A program made the position numbers and the translations under genes. Source: Cardinalis cardinalis (lineage: Eukaryota > Chordata > Aves > Passeriformes > Cardinalidae). Taken from it: a stretch of 64,000 nt of DNA. The DNA is taken from the NCBI GenBank assembly GCA_014549065.1, contig JACDOX010000013.1:5213241-5277240 (forward strand), read 5' to 3'. The notes under the pieces are model-generated. The model worked only from the letters and a program-made list of their open reading frames with translations. It did not search any database and was not told the DNA's origin. Positions 1-12,932 of this stretch are shown in pieces; within the stretch, counting starts at the first letter, position 1; each line of letters starts with the position of its first letter.

Positions 1-1390
1 GTGGCTGACACCCTATAAATACACAAATAATACATAGGAACAACTTAGGTCTGGATTCCATCCTGGCCTCAGAAGGCATGAACGCAGGAGCTGCAGACAG
101 CAGTCTCCTGACAATCTGTCTTAGGGTCCATGAGCCACAGTACTGGGGGCTGCGGTCGCTTTTCATGTTATTTCTGAAAAACCTATAAAGCAAGGCTTAC
201 ATATGTTGCATCATCCTTCTGTGCACCTTTTCTAATCTATAAAATGGGGTTAACAGGAATATTTTTCTTTTACCTGTGCTTATTTGCAAGACTGTCAAGA
301 TTTAAATCAATGACAGAAAAATGATAAGTCACTATCTTTTTGAAAGTTGGCTGAACTCAGAAGTGTCAGTGTGCCAGTGACCAACAAAGCAGCACATGCC
401 AGATTGTGAAGCTCTTCCATTGGTGAGCAGACACTCGCACAAGACACTACACTGGAGTCAGCAGAGGTTCACACAACTTTTGGCTATTGTTAAGTAAGGA
501 GACCAGAGTCTGGTCCTGCATTGCTGCTGATGTTAGATCCATGTTAACAATGAAATATGGCTAATCAGAACCAAAGAACTGTAATTAAAAAAAAAAAAAG
601 AGCTATTAATGACAGCTAAAATTTTGAAAGAAATGAAACAAGTGATACAGGAAAAAAAGGGATAACTTTACATACCTAACAAACAACTGCAAGAGGTATA
701 ATTATATAGGAGGTTTTATAATATAAAAACTCTGATGTTCTGTTGGAATTAATTGATGTAAAGCATCAGTGTGGATTTTTCCCTCCCTCTTGCTGATGTT
801 TATAATTCAGATGAATGAAAGGAGCCTGATTGCTAATTAGGAAAAGTTCAATAGGTTCCATTTTCTGAGAGAGTTGTGCTTCCAGAAATTCTTTGCAGCC
901 AGTTACTCTTATCCCAGCTCTGACAAAATTCCCAGCAAAACTCAGCATTAACATGCTCCAGTTTAGGTCTTGTCTTTGTTACCTGTCTCTGCCTTTGGGG
1001 TCACTTGAGGCTGCCTGTAGCCCCAAATGAATGAATTATTTTTAAATAAGAAGTTCTTTTCTTTGAAGCTGTAGTGAGAAAGGGAATATATAGTGAATTA
1101 CAATACACTACACATAGCATAAAATCACCCAGCACATACTACAAGAACTGTCTGTAAACTGCAAAGCTCAGCCTGAGACCTAAAGCGTACCCAGTCTGGG
1201 TGGTGTCAGAGCTGAGAGGACTGATTTGGTGTTGTGCTGCTGTTGAGCATTGTGCAGGAGGCTCAGCCTGGGGAAAAGTCAGGAACAGCTCATCTCAGCT
1301 CCTCCTTCCATGAGCAAATCTCCTGGTACACAGGGGAGGATCATGGGGTGACACCTCTGGATTTTCTTGTGCAGGTTTCCAGGGCAGCNC
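1..1390. other. Non-coding stretch, left edge
   Basis: No credible coding frame is seen. The stretch contains the SINE-like trace at 232-340 and a 13-base A run around 587-599. The only short open frame (766-954, minus strand) encodes about 62 residues with no recognisable motif. Confidence 0.6.
232..340 (+). repeat. Ancient MIR-like SINE trace
   Basis: The stretch reads TCTATAAAATGGGGTTAA, then a divergent pyrimidine-rich part, then AAGATTTAAATCAATGA. This order matches the 3' half of MIR/CORE-type SINEs (a 'ctgtaaaatgggg' block followed by 'gaggattaaatgaatga'). It is seen once, short and highly diverged, as expected for an amniote-age insertion in a bird. A chance match to a low-complexity motif is the alternative. 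Confidence 0.4.
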
Positions 1391-1535
1391 AGGAGAGAGG
1401 CATGCAGCTGCCCCAGCACAGGAGAGAAGCAGGCAGCTGCCCCAGCACAGGAGAGANGCATGCAGCTGCCCCAGCACAGGAGAGAAGCATGCAGCTGCCC
1501 CAGCACAGGAGAGAGGCATGCAGCTGCCCCAGCGC
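1391..1535. repeat. Minisatellite, 5 copies of a 29-bp unit
   Basis: Five head-to-tail copies start at 1391, 1420, 1449, 1478 and 1507. Each begins AGGAGAGA, carries CAGCTG and ends CCCCAGCAC (CCCCAGCGC in the last). Copies differ at only a few positions: GCATGC becomes GCAGGC in copy 2, and copy 3 has an unresolved base. The array decays into AGAGCTGCAC after 1535, and a partial remnant (CAGCNC) precedes it. Because 29 is not a multiple of 3, the array reads open in several frames on both strands. This explains the overlapping 80-130-codon open frames here, which are not genes. Confidence 0.95.
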
Positions 1536-4500
1536 AGAGCTGCACATTCTGCCTGGGTCTCCCTGTTCCACAGAAGCCAAGGTCTTCTCATCATCCACAC
1601 TGCAGACATGTTGATTAATCCCCACACTCCCTGCTCCACTGGAAAAAACAAGCAAGACATTATACCATTTTTTCTTTCTGGGCTCCTCTCAAGCATATGT
1701 CTGTGGCTGTTTTGTGTATGTATTAAAGACCAAGCCTGGCTGCTCTTTGCAGACCCATGCCCATAGTGATTATTGCTAACACAAATTTGCCCCTAACTTT
1801 GAGTCGCATTAGAAGTTACTGTGACTTTATCTCACATAACAACATAAAGCAATCATATTGTGGACTTGTCCCCTCCAGGTTGCTCTTAAGGACCACTTCT
1901 AGTAAAGCAGATCTCTGAAGTTTACAGATGTAAGTAGTTTTCTTCTGTAAGAAGCAGACACTGGAAGATGAGAAGCTCTGATCCCTGGGAAGCAAATTCA
2001 GGATATTTGTTTGCTGAAAGGAGAACTGCTGGTTTACCATGTTTGGTTTTCAGTGTCCTGCTGAGACAATAAATGTTCAGGACTCCTGGCATCATTATGT
2101 GCTGCTGTGGCTTGAAGTTACTGTATCAGTAGCCGTGCAAGGCGTCTGAAAAGGATAACACAAAAGAGATTTGCTTCCAGCAGGGAGAAGGATAAAAAGT
2201 AGAGAAAATTAAAATCTGCTATCCTGCTCTCAAGTTTTTCAGAAACTGGTGAGGCAAAATACAGCGGCAAAATATACAGGGGCTACTAGCTCTGGGTGTG
2301 AGCAGGAGCTGGATCTGAGCAGGGACCTTGGTGCTGCTTGACCGTGTGCATGGTGGTCCTGCTTCATCTGCTCCAAGCAGGGGGGCTTGCTGGTGCNCCT
2401 GCATCTCTGGCTGACACTGCAGCTGCTTCTTCAGGCATCAGGGGAAGCTTCTGACTCTTTTCACAGGTCAGAGATTGTTATTAAATGAATTTTGCTCTGC
2501 ATGGTTCAGGAAATGTATGGATATTAATCACCTAAATATTGTGCAGTATATACTGAAGTAGAGGTTGCAGTCTGTCAGATATGCTAATTTAAGCCTTTCA
2601 TATCCTATGAGCAACGTGTTTTCTTTGCAGGTCTCACTTAATGTAGTTCAGGGGCAAAAAGTACTGTTTATACAAGTGGGCTTTATAGGAAAAAAAGGAA
2701 GTTCTGTCACTGTCCAAGCATACACACATGAATAATCCATATTGTCCGTGATACATCTTTAGCTCTGAATGCTGCTAGCTAAAGACCATTATTTGGATTT
2801 ATACATTTCATGGATGTGGATGCAGTGTATGTGGGAATGATGGGTGCTACTGTAAGCAAAACTTGTGTTGTACTTGATGCATGCCTTGCAGTTCACCTGC
2901 AGTCTGCTGAGACCCTTGTGTAATATCCCAGGTCATTGCAATAGAAAGTGTTGGGTATAGATTCCCACTGTGTGGATGAGGCCCTCTTCTGACTCCCAAG
3001 GGTTCTAGAAGGAACAACACATCAGGTAACCTGTCTATCACTCGTCAAGAATTGGAGTAATGCTTCCCTCTGTGTTAAATATACGGGGACCGCTAAGTTC
3101 AGAATAAAGAGAGAAATGCAGTTATAGCTGACATGACTAATGTTAGAAAATTATTCTTGAGACTTTCCCTCACTAAAAANTATAAAAAACCCTCAGGCCC
3201 TTGAGACAAACACTTTGATGTAGCTTGGAAAATAACAGAAAAGCTGCTCTGAGTGCTGGGCAGACCACCAAAAGTTCATAAGTTAATAAGACTCAAGAAA
3301 GCATTACTGTAAGCAGCATTTCAGTTTGGGGCCTTAAATTAAGCATATATTTTCCATAATGACAGAAATGCATGCCTGGGATTTAAAGAAAATGTGAAGA
3401 AGGTTGTGGGAATAGGGCACAGTAGGAAAAATCTCCCTATTATGCCTTATGTTTCCCTGCATACTAACAACACCACAAACATCAGCAATAACATACAAGA
3501 TGCTGAATTTGTCTTTCAGCAGCTGTGGAAGGTGTTTAGTCTGGGGTTGTGATTTATGGTTATTCTGATTAATAATAGGGACCATGGCCTGAGGGCATTG
3601 AGTAATTAATGGTCCTTTGCATGCTGAGGGCAAACAATACAGCTCAAGCCATGTATTTTTCCCCTCAAAAGTAGGGCGTTTTCCCCTCTGATCCCAATTA
3701 ATAGCAATTCTTTCTTGAGAACTTGCTCATTCTCATGGAAGAATGGAGTTCATAGACTTCATCTTCTTTACTGTTGTTTATTTTAGACTTTTGGATTACT
3801 CCATTATTGTACTACTGAATCAATCACACTGTTTAGGGTGGACAGCCTCACAACATCCTGTGCAATGAAGGAGACTATTTTATGAATAGGGAATCAGATG
3901 CAGGGCAGGAATTTGTAGTTAGATTGTTAGAAAAGAGTATCTAGAGCATCCTATTTTGAAATTGGATCTCTTTTCCTTGCATTGGTTCATCCTACTTAGT
4001 TATGGGGAAGATAACAATCTATTAACTCCATGGAAATCTTGCCAGAATTTCTAAAGATCTGTAGAGCATACTTCAATATGTTCCTGATGATTTAATCTCT
4101 GCCTCAGCCAGACAAGTTAGTCAACCAATATACAAGAGAACTGCATTTGAGATTAAATATTTTTTATTGAATTGCCACAAAATCATGTTTTTCAGAATAG
4201 TAACTTGTGAGCTTTCTTCTCAATGAGTCAGTAGGTAATCATATCAAAGCGCGGAGGTTAAATGATTGCTACTGGCACAGCGAGAGACCTCTGTCTGAGC
4301 ANTGTAGGCACAAGTTAACGTTTATGCTGAAAGTGAGTTTAGGTTCACCATCAAAGTATCATAACATACTCTAGAAATCCATTTGCTTTTTCAAAATCAA
4401 GGCTTGAGAAAATTTGTCTGTCTGAGAAAATGCTTGTGAATTCATACGTTACTGTGTGTTGTTTAAAAGTTTGTGTCTTAACCCTGAAAAATGAATGATC

Positions 4501-7500
4501 CACATGTGCGTAAATAAATCCTAGATCTACATAGTTTTGGGATAGAACCTTGCTATGATCTTGCAAGCTGCTTTATTACTTTTAAATTAATTTATTTTCT
4601 CAGCTACTTAATCAAAAGCTATTTCTAGCCTTGAAACAGGATACGGGCTGGTGGAGGTTCACATTTATTTGACAGCCTTTGTGGCTTTCTAGAAGACAAA
4701 TTAGTCTGACTTCTGCAGTGCTCTGGTGACTGTAGTGATCCAAATATAGTTTCCTTAATTCACAGGACCTTGTTTTTCTTAATGCTCTTCTTTTTTTGAG
4801 TCTTTGAAGACATCTGTCTGTAATCTTTCCTACAGGTGTTCAGCTGCAGTCCCATCTGTAGAAAGACCACAGAAGGATTTGCCTTGAGCTGGTCTACATC
4901 CTACCCAGCCACAGTGTGCTAGAGAGCATCTTTAAGAAGTGCCCTGACTGATAGCTACACCTGATATTTGAATTGCTGTAAGCAAGCTTTCAAAGGCATC
5001 AGAAATGCTTTAAGATTCAGGATGTTATTCTGGCTTTTTATACCACCAGGGACATCTCTAGCATGAAAATGAAAAAGTATTCATGTTATGCAGCTGCTCA
5101 AAAGGAGTGGTGTAAAAAACAAGGGTGTGATACACATTTGCTTTTGTTTGATATTGGCCAATGTTTTGTCTTGCATCCCAGCCTTCTGACACGTGCAGCT
5201 ATTCACGTGTGCATGCATAGCACCATGGCTGTGGCAGAGCTGCCTCCTTCATTAAATTAATCCTGATGTTTATATCTGACAAAGCTGGAAACCTCTTCCA
5301 AATTATATTTCATCATGGGTATTTGAGACTGTTTTTCTTCACATTGTTCCAACATTATTTTCATAGTTCAATACCTGAGCTGCAGAAGCAAGTAGAAGCT
5401 TGGTCCCCACATGTGTCTCAGTGTCTGCTGTCTGCAGCCCCAACAGGTGAGTAAAGCAAAGAGGGTTTTGTAGGAAATCTGTAATGGAAGTTTATGATTA
5501 TTTTCATATTTTTTTAATATATGACAAAACTTGGTTATTATACAGATACATTAAAAAAATATTTCTAAAACTATGAATCCTGCTAAGTTTAAATGCTTCA
5601 GAGATGAAATATGCTTGTTACTTTAACTACTATGAAATATTTTAGGTAAAGTTTTTGTTATCAAGCATTTTCCACTGTTTGATTCCAGGAAAGGAATTTT
5701 TTTGTAAAGAAACCAACATTTTAAAGCTCATCTGAAAAGATATGTGAGTGTGCTCACTAAAAAAATAAATCTCCTTGAAAGTATTGATATGTGAAATCCG
5801 TTGCTTAGATATATTTATTTATGTTGATTCAAGATTTGCTAGGAATGGAAATGAAATATTTTAAAAATGGTAACTAAATCAACACCAACATTTTGTCAGA
5901 AGTATCTTGTGATACAGAATTTCTTCTGATCACAAAACAACAATAATGCATTTAAAGTTTGCTCTTCTTGGCTTTACCCCTTGGGGCCAAGAAAACATTT
6001 GGCCTGTGGTCTATTGTTGTGTCAAGGACAAACAGTTGAAAATGGTTGTCTCAGTCTNCTTGAGCCTGTTTCAGAATAAGAGTGTGAAATCTATGGCTCA
6101 GCTACTGGTTCTTTGAACAAAAGAGTAGAGAAAATATGCTTAAACCGAAGTGCTCAGCAGTTGTTATGGTGACACGTTAAACTAGTCAATTCTGGCTTGG
6201 ATCCAAAAGGAGTTAAAGATGTAAGGATGGTGAGCTCCCATTTTGGAGCACTTCAAATCAAGCTTTCTGTGATCTGTAGTGGAGAAATAACCTTACAATG
6301 AGGATGAGAATTTTCATGGTAAAATATAATACAAAATCTACACTGAAGTCACTCATAGGGTAGGAAATGCCAAATTTAAGATGCTTGTGCAAACTTAGTT
6401 CCCTTTCCTTTGTATGTTTTTCTTTATAGGATCACACTCACCTCATGTAGCAGTTATGCAAAAATTGAAGTGCTCCAAGGAAAGACTTCCAGTACAGCAA
6501 AAAAGTGCACTATGGGGCCAAACAGTGCTTGAACAGCACAGACAGAGCAATCTCCCCTGCACCCTTTTGAGGAAGTTTCTCTATATCAGAGCTGCTGAGT
6601 GCATAGAGGCACCAGGAGCATCTCTGTGACCATGAGATGTGTGTGTATTTTTGCTAGTAATTTTTCAGTGTAAAGTGCATGAAACATGAGGTAATGTTGC
6701 AGGCTGGTGTTTTTATGAGAATGCTGGTACTGAGAGTATCAGTTGTAAGCCTGTGTGTGAGCATGTACCACATGGCTTGCTGGGAACCAAGCTTGTCGCA
6801 GTGAGCAGTAGTTCCTGGAGTAAACTATCTCTGAAACTGCACCCATCTTTTGCCTTGGGGAGCAAAATTTTTTCATTTGAAAAGTGAACCAACATATGAA
6901 CACAATGGATAATCATGACTGTAAGTGATTTGAGGAATCCACTGCAATCCTGTGAGACCAATTCTTATTTCTCATTTCTGGTGGTCAGTCTGAATGACTG
7001 TCCTGGTGAGCTGGATGCATCTCCTTTGACTGGAAAAATCTGTTATCTTAGGAAATTGATTTCTACACAACTGCAGCAACCTCTAAAAGTGTAGTTGTTA
7101 AGAACAATGGTAAATAACTGAGGAATAGTCACAGCAAAAACTGTAAGCTGCTCGTGAGCAGCAGGAATCCTGTAAGTTGCTCCAAGTGCTATGCCATAAA
7201 CCTTTGGGACCACATTAGTGTCTGATCCCATAGTATTACTTCACTAAGCATCATCCCTATGAAATTGCCATGGAAAAAATTTGGTAGTGGCTCAGGAGAT
7301 GGTGGTGGTGGAGTGTCCTCTGACATTACTTGTGCTGTAACCCCTGTGTGGATGAGCAGGGNATTTAAACACATTTTTAGGGCATCCTCATGGTAAAAGC
7401 ATTTCCATGCAGCAAGTACACGAGTTAAAAAGTGTTAAAATATGAAGTGCAATGCAAAGGGAATCCTTGCAGCTCCTGAGTACAGCACAGTCCACATGGG

Positions 7501-7755
7501 GAAGAAATGTATTAGGACTTCATATCCTAAGGGATCCAGTTCTGGTAATGCAAACCACGCATGGCTTTGGTTTTGTAATTCTGGCAGTTATACTTTAGAC
7601 CCTAGAATATACTGGACATAATTTCTGTCTAAAATAGAATATTTTGGGGCAAAAAGAGTGTGGTTACATGGTATGTCTGAAAGTTAAACTGCTGTCAAAG
7701 AAAGAGGGAGATTGAAAAAGCAGACACCCCTGCAACCTCATCCTTGACTTTGATG
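1536..7755. other. Non-coding stretch
   Basis: About 6.2 kb of AT-rich DNA without a supported gene. Apart from short A/T-rich tracts (for example 5500-5580) I see no clear repeat. One interval (5367-5446) is bounded by plausible splice sites and is listed separately. Open frames are all below about 100 codons and unrecognised. Confidence 0.55.
5367..5446 (+). other. Candidate exon bounded by splice-like sites
   Basis: A pyrimidine-rich stretch ending TTTTCATAG precedes 5367, and the interval ends CAACAG followed by GTGAGTAAAG at 5447, an almost ideal donor. The 80-bp interval is open in one frame (peptide beginning SIPELQKQVEAW), but the peptide matches no family I know. It may be a non-coding transcript exon, a cryptic exon or chance. 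No partner exon was identified. Confidence 0.2.
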
Positions 7756-8400
7756 AATCACAGAATCACAGAATGAGCTGAGTTGGAAGGCACCCACAAG
7801 GATCATTGAGTCCAACTCCTGGCTCTTCACAGTACCACTCCCAAAAATCACACCATGTGCCTCAGAGCGTTGTCCCAATGTTTCTTGGACTCTGTGAGGT
7901 TTGGTGCTGTGACTGCTTCCCTGGGGACCCAGGGCACTGCTGACTCAAATTCAACTTTTCCTNGACCAGGACCCCAGGTCCCTTTCCATGGCATTGTTTC
8001 TCAGCCTCTCATGCCCCAGTCTGTCTGTACATCCACAGCTGCCCTACCCCAGGTGCAGAATCTGGTATTTTCCCTTGTTGAATTTAATATATTTGGTGAT
8101 TGCCCAGCCCCTTCATTTGTTGGAGTCTCTCTTAACCCTTTGTGCCCAACCTATGAGCCAGTTGCTCACCCATTACATGATGTGTTTATTCAGCTACACA
8201 TTTTATAGAAGGATTTTGTGAGAGACACTATCAAAAACTTGGCTGAGATCCAAAAAGATTACGTCAGCTGGTTTCCCTTGATCAGTTAGGTGAGTTACCT
8301 TGTCATAAAAGGATATCAGGACTTTCCCCTCACGAAGCCATGGTGGTTCAAAACTGATAACACTCCAGCCCAAACACATGTGATTTCCTCAGTTAGCTTC
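7756..8400 (-). mobile_element. CR1-type LINE fragment, internally deleted
   Basis: A non-LTR retrotransposon lies antisense. Its 3' end is at about 7756, where two GAATCACA units and GAGTTGGAAGGCACCCACAA are the complement of the usual CR1 tail. On the minus strand from about 8342 to 8205 it encodes a decayed reverse-transcriptase segment: HGFVRGK, a frameshift or small deletion, then SFYDKVTHLTDQGKPADVIF followed by LDLSQVFDSVSHKILL and a stop. This corresponds to the FSKAFDTVSH region of CR1 ORF2. The segment between about 8125 and 8135 joins parts that are normally roughly 200 bp apart, so the block carrying the catalytic aspartates appears lost. One N lies at 7963. The 5' boundary near 8400 is uncertain. 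It is non-functional. Confidence 0.85.
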
Positions 8401-11400
8401 ATCAAATCCTCTCTTTTGAGGTCATATTAAAACACCTGAGGATGTGTGTCCCTGGCAGAGAAGGAATCAGTTTTCTCCTCTGTTCATACGGGGCAGGAGA
8501 GAAAGAGAAGGAACAAAGAGCTTGACTGTTGCTGTCTGCTGNAGCTCTCTGAGACCAAAGGGAAGGGACAGGACATGGAAAGGGTCGCAGTAAAGCAAAG
8601 GACTCAGCCTAAGATCCAGCATCTGGCAGAAAGCCCAAGTTTCAGATTTGTGAGAAACTGTCTGGGGGAGAGAAATATCTTTACACTAGATGTGAAACAG
8701 GAGGGCTGGAGGGAGGTTTGGAGAGGAGCCCAAGAATGAGCACAGCCTGCTGCAGTCAACAGCTCCGGTCAGGGCCTCCCTTTTTCCACATGAAACTATT
8801 TCTATTGTCATTAAGTCTTAAAAAGCCATTGTGTATCTGGATGTGCACATATGTGTATGTATGTGTTTGCAAAAGTGACATGTTTAGCTTCATGTGTGAC
8901 AACATGCCTTTGGCAGATTGAATGTAAAAATTAACTTGTTCTGTCCTTTTCTTTTTTTCTTTTTTTTTTTTTTTTGAGGAAGGATAAAACAAAACCAGAT
9001 TGAGCTTTTACACTTAAAGCCCTAAGAAAATCATAAAAGAGAATTATGGGGTGAGAATTACTCTTTAAAGGAAAGCTTTACACTGGAGTAAACTTGGAAC
9101 ATTTATACATAAAATATTACATATAATATTTATGTGTATAAAATCTGCTGAACTGGCCATTTTCTGACTATTATATAAACTCCATGCATTTGAGAAAGCA
9201 GACTTCCTTTCACAAAAAACAATTTGTTCTAGCTTCTAGCTTCTATTATAAAGTAATAATCCCTGAGTATCAACACTTGATGCTTTTGTCTTAAGCTGTC
9301 TCCTCTGTGTGCTCTTTGGTTATTTGTAGATTGAGCATAAAGTGCATTGGTCTAGCAAGCATGATGTAAACGAGGAGAAGGAAAAAGATGAGGCTGGGAA
9401 AAGAGCACATACTCCATACAAAGGACACAATTTTGGGGTGCAGAACTCTTCAAAACCACTCTATGTCCAAGTTTAGCTTGGTGAGGGAGTCTGGGTGTGG
9501 GCAGATACCCAGACAGNAAGTTCCAAAACTTTGTCTTCTTGACATCAGGCAGAGTCCAGTGTTTAGTCAGCCTTCGAGATGCCTCAAAAAAGGAAGTGGT
9601 TGAGGGTTCCCAGGGAAGACAGCAAGCAGCAGCACAGAGCTGGTGACCAGAGCAGCACTGGGACACTTCCCACAGGAGAGGCCCTGGGACTGCCACCTGT
9701 GCCCCAGCCTCCCCTGCACTCTCCATTGGATGTGGGGTGACACCCCCAGGGACGTCCCAGAGGAGCGGTGAGTGGCAGCCACACAGCTCAGCATGACCTC
9801 GTGGAGCAGAGGCACCTCCTTGGAGACAGTGGAGGACAGGGCACAGAATTCTTGGAGACTTCCCCAAGTAACTGGGCTCGTCCAGCGCCGGACACAAAAT
9901 AGGGAATGGACCTAAACAGATAAATGTCCTCTACTGTCACTACAAGGAAGAAGTGACAGAGAATGAAAGAAAATGCAACAGTTATTAATGCTTTCACCCA
10001 ATGATGTTTAGATGTGCTCAGATAACAAAACGACAAGGTCTCACAAAAGTCAGTGCAATGCAGAATAGCCTGCAAATGCATTTATCTGGGGGCAGTAGGC
10101 ATTTCCATCCTCTCTATAGAAATGTTTGCTGGTTTTGCAGGTTGTCTAGTGTTGATCTTCTCCACAGCAATCCATGTGAGTTCTCTTCCTGCAAATCCCC
10201 CACTTCAAAGTTATGACTTGTTCTTGCAAAAATTATTACAAAATTATATAAAAAGCAGGTGAAGAACAGAGACTGTTCACTGAATTTTAATCTGTAGAAC
10301 TGTTAAGTCTTTTCTTGGTCGAAGCTGGAACAGAAACTAAGCATTTCAGAGCCCTCAGAGAAATCCAGCATATATGATCTTCTCTAATTGCCTGCCAGGG
10401 AAAAGCTGTGATTATGAAGCAATCACTGATCTGATCCCATAGCAGCTTTTCCTAAGTCAAAACACTCTGTTTTCTGCTCATTTGTTAAGTGTTGCATTGT
10501 TTCAAAATTTCCTTTCCACAAGAAGCATCAACACNGGATTAACAGAATCAAGGTCTATACCCTTGATTGGTAGGAATGACAGGAGAAAAATAGATGAAAC
10601 ATTTAATTGAATTGCAGATGTTATGTCTAGAAGAGCAGAATACTCTGAAAGTAATTGAGTAGTTTGCCATCTACACTAAGCAGAGATTTTAAAAACAGAG
10701 TACTATGGACAATGCAATTATGCAGAATGCAAACATCTGTGTTGAATGTTTCCAGTGGTATTGAGGAATACACATTTTTCTTAGATTTTAGAACTTAGTA
10801 GTATCAGTGAAAATAAAATATCTAATTATATCACTGAAATCATCAGAAGAATGCAGAAGAAGCTCATTCTTCTTCCTGAGAGACATCTATAATAAATCAT
10901 TAGTGGTATATTAAGAAATAGATTATAGTCATGGGAATAAGTGCTTTTCCTATTNCAAAGGAAAAAAAAGGAAGATACTGAATTATGATCTATATAATTT
11001 CAATTGTGTGCTTATCCAGTCAAAATAGGAAAACATCAAAATAGTCTGTATGATGTTGTTCAGTTCCTTGAGCTTCACAGAATTTTAAACATTTGTTGGA
11101 TAAAAAAGATAGGTTTTTTTGAGTATTTGTAATATTGAAACTATAAAGCATATTTTTTAGTTTTTTAACACAAGCGGTTACTCTGAGCACTGAGAAGTGA
11201 TGATTGTGTGGAGTTAGAAATATATTATCAAATTTTAACTTCTCAGGCAGGAAGAAATATAGAGTTGTAGATGCTATATTAAACCATTCATCTTATCATT
11301 CCTTTACATTTCAGCTTGCAGCACAGAAGTCTGAATAACTAAGAAGATTTTAATTAAATCAAAGGACAAAGCGTGACAATTTAATGACCTGATATAAAAC

Positions 11401-12848
11401 CTCATATGTTTCCTTTGGCCCCAGGAATTTTCTTGAAAGGAAAACAGTGCGAGTTAGATTTTCCGGTCTATGTGGGCTTGGGCAGACTGTTCCCAAGAGA
11501 CAAAACTAAGAATCAGGCTTTGTTCCCTATTGCCTTAATTCTGGATCAAATAGATACTGCAATTATATTAATTAGGCAAACATCCCAAATTGATTTTTAA
11601 AGTTATCTTCTTTGATCGACAGTGGTAGAGCCTTGCTTGAGCAGTCACATTTTCCTTGGAAATCAATGTGGCAAGTCTTGGTCTTCTCTGGTTTTGAAAA
11701 CAAAGCAAATGATTATTTATCCCTTCTTTCCTGTTCACAGCAAAACCATCTCTGTGATTTAATTCTAGCTTGGGCTGATAGCACACCAATCTTCTTGACA
11801 CACTGAGAGGGAAAGGTATTTGGATCCCTGCTATGGCTTGGCAGGAGCTATTGATGTGATGCCTGCACTTTGTCAGATGGCTGGGGAAATTCCACAGCCG
11901 ATACTCAAAGCTCTAGTTCAGGCAGGGATTTCCAATCCCTGATAAGTGGGAAGTTCGTGAGAAGTCAGCCACCCTACATGTTCTGCATCTGGTGGCTGTG
12001 TCAAGGCTTTCATGGCATACTCTGGGGGTCAGAGCTCCACTTAAATCCAGACACCATTACGACAGTGTGAGTGGTGAACTGGTGGGCAATCCGACTACCT
12101 TTTCTTTATTGAAAAGGAGGCTAAGGCCCCTTACTAATTCTGATGTAGCTGAAGGTAATGTAGAAAATATTACTCAAATACTTGAATGTATGGTTATGTA
12201 TTGAAATGAGTAATTTGAAGATGATTCAGAAATCATTGCATAAAATTTATTGATTTTCTCTTCTCTTCAAAAAGTTAAAAAATGCAGAAAGCACAGATAG
12301 TTGGGAAACTCTTCAAGAAATATTTTATTTACTTAAGGAAAATGAAATGCAAGTGAGGACCTTGTGAAGTTTTAGTATATTCGAAATAGATGTGAAACTG
12401 CTACAATTATTGATTATCCTCTAAGTGGATTGATGATCCTCTAAACGTTTGCTTAAACTAATTATCTGAAATTTCATCAGGAGAATATAGGTTATTTTGT
12501 AGGAAAAAATTTTCAATTATTAGCATATCCTAATAGTAAAGAATAGTTATCTGGGTAAGTTTTAGACTCTCCTCTAATAAAAAACTTTAGAAACATGTTT
12601 CACAAATTTTTCTCAGATGTCTTCTCTGAATTTTTGTTCTTCAGCACAGGAGAAAGTTGCATTCAGACCTTGTTTTCCTATGGCTTCAGGATTCTAAGGG
12701 AAAAGGCCAATATTACCCAGTAGTCTATATTGGATGGACGTAAACATAGTTTCTACTATTTAAATCTGTTTATATTTTATGAGTTTACCTCAGACATAAA
12801 GACAAGGGTTCAGATCCAATGATGTTGATTTGAAGAATACTGCTTTAT
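8401..12848. other. Non-coding stretch with a GC-rich patch
   Basis: A degenerate TATG-type run lies at about 8845-8870 and a T-rich run at about 8949-8976. An AT-rich inverted repeat is listed separately at 9102. A GC-richer patch at about 9600-9895 is open for up to 181 codons on the minus strand, but without a recognised motif and without an ATG at its start. From 10300 to 12848 the DNA is AT-rich and featureless. Confidence 0.55.
9102..9142. repeat. AT-rich imperfect inverted repeat
   Basis: The left arm TTTATACATAAAATATTA (9102-9119) and right arm TAATATTTATGTGTATAAA (9124-9142) are complementary apart from a 1-nt and a 2-nt bulge, around a 4-nt centre. The structure could extrude as a cruciform or form an RNA hairpin. 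It may be the end of a decayed DNA transposon or a simple AT-rich palindrome. Confidence 0.7.
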
Positions 12849-12932
12849 TCTGTTATTTTATTGGCTTATTTGGACTCCACCATGCATTACTCTATTATTT
12901 TATTGGGTTATTTAGACTCTCACAATGAATCA
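12849..12932. repeat. Tandem duplication of a 42-bp unit
   Basis: Copies at 12849-12890 and 12891-12932 abut exactly. Both begin TCT(G/A)TTATTTTATTGG. They agree at 26 of the first 30 positions, then diverge strongly in the last 12. Overall identity without gaps is 30/42. An old local duplication is the simplest explanation. Confidence 0.75.

Noticed and set aside
1391..1535. CRISPR-like array
   Set aside because: Units are contiguous with no unique spacers and the genome is eukaryotic.
1234..1696. Overlapping open frames of 80-133 codons on both strands
   Set aside because: Produced by the 29-bp minisatellite, whose period shifts frame each copy.
7855..8221. Plus-strand open frames of 117 and 77 codons
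   Set aside because: They are antisense to the CR1 fragment; the real homology is on the minus strand.
9352..9897. 181-codon minus-strand open frame, the longest in the window
   Set aside because: It lies in a GC-richer patch where stops are rare, overlaps other open frames, starts on TTG and contains no recognisable motif or splice context.
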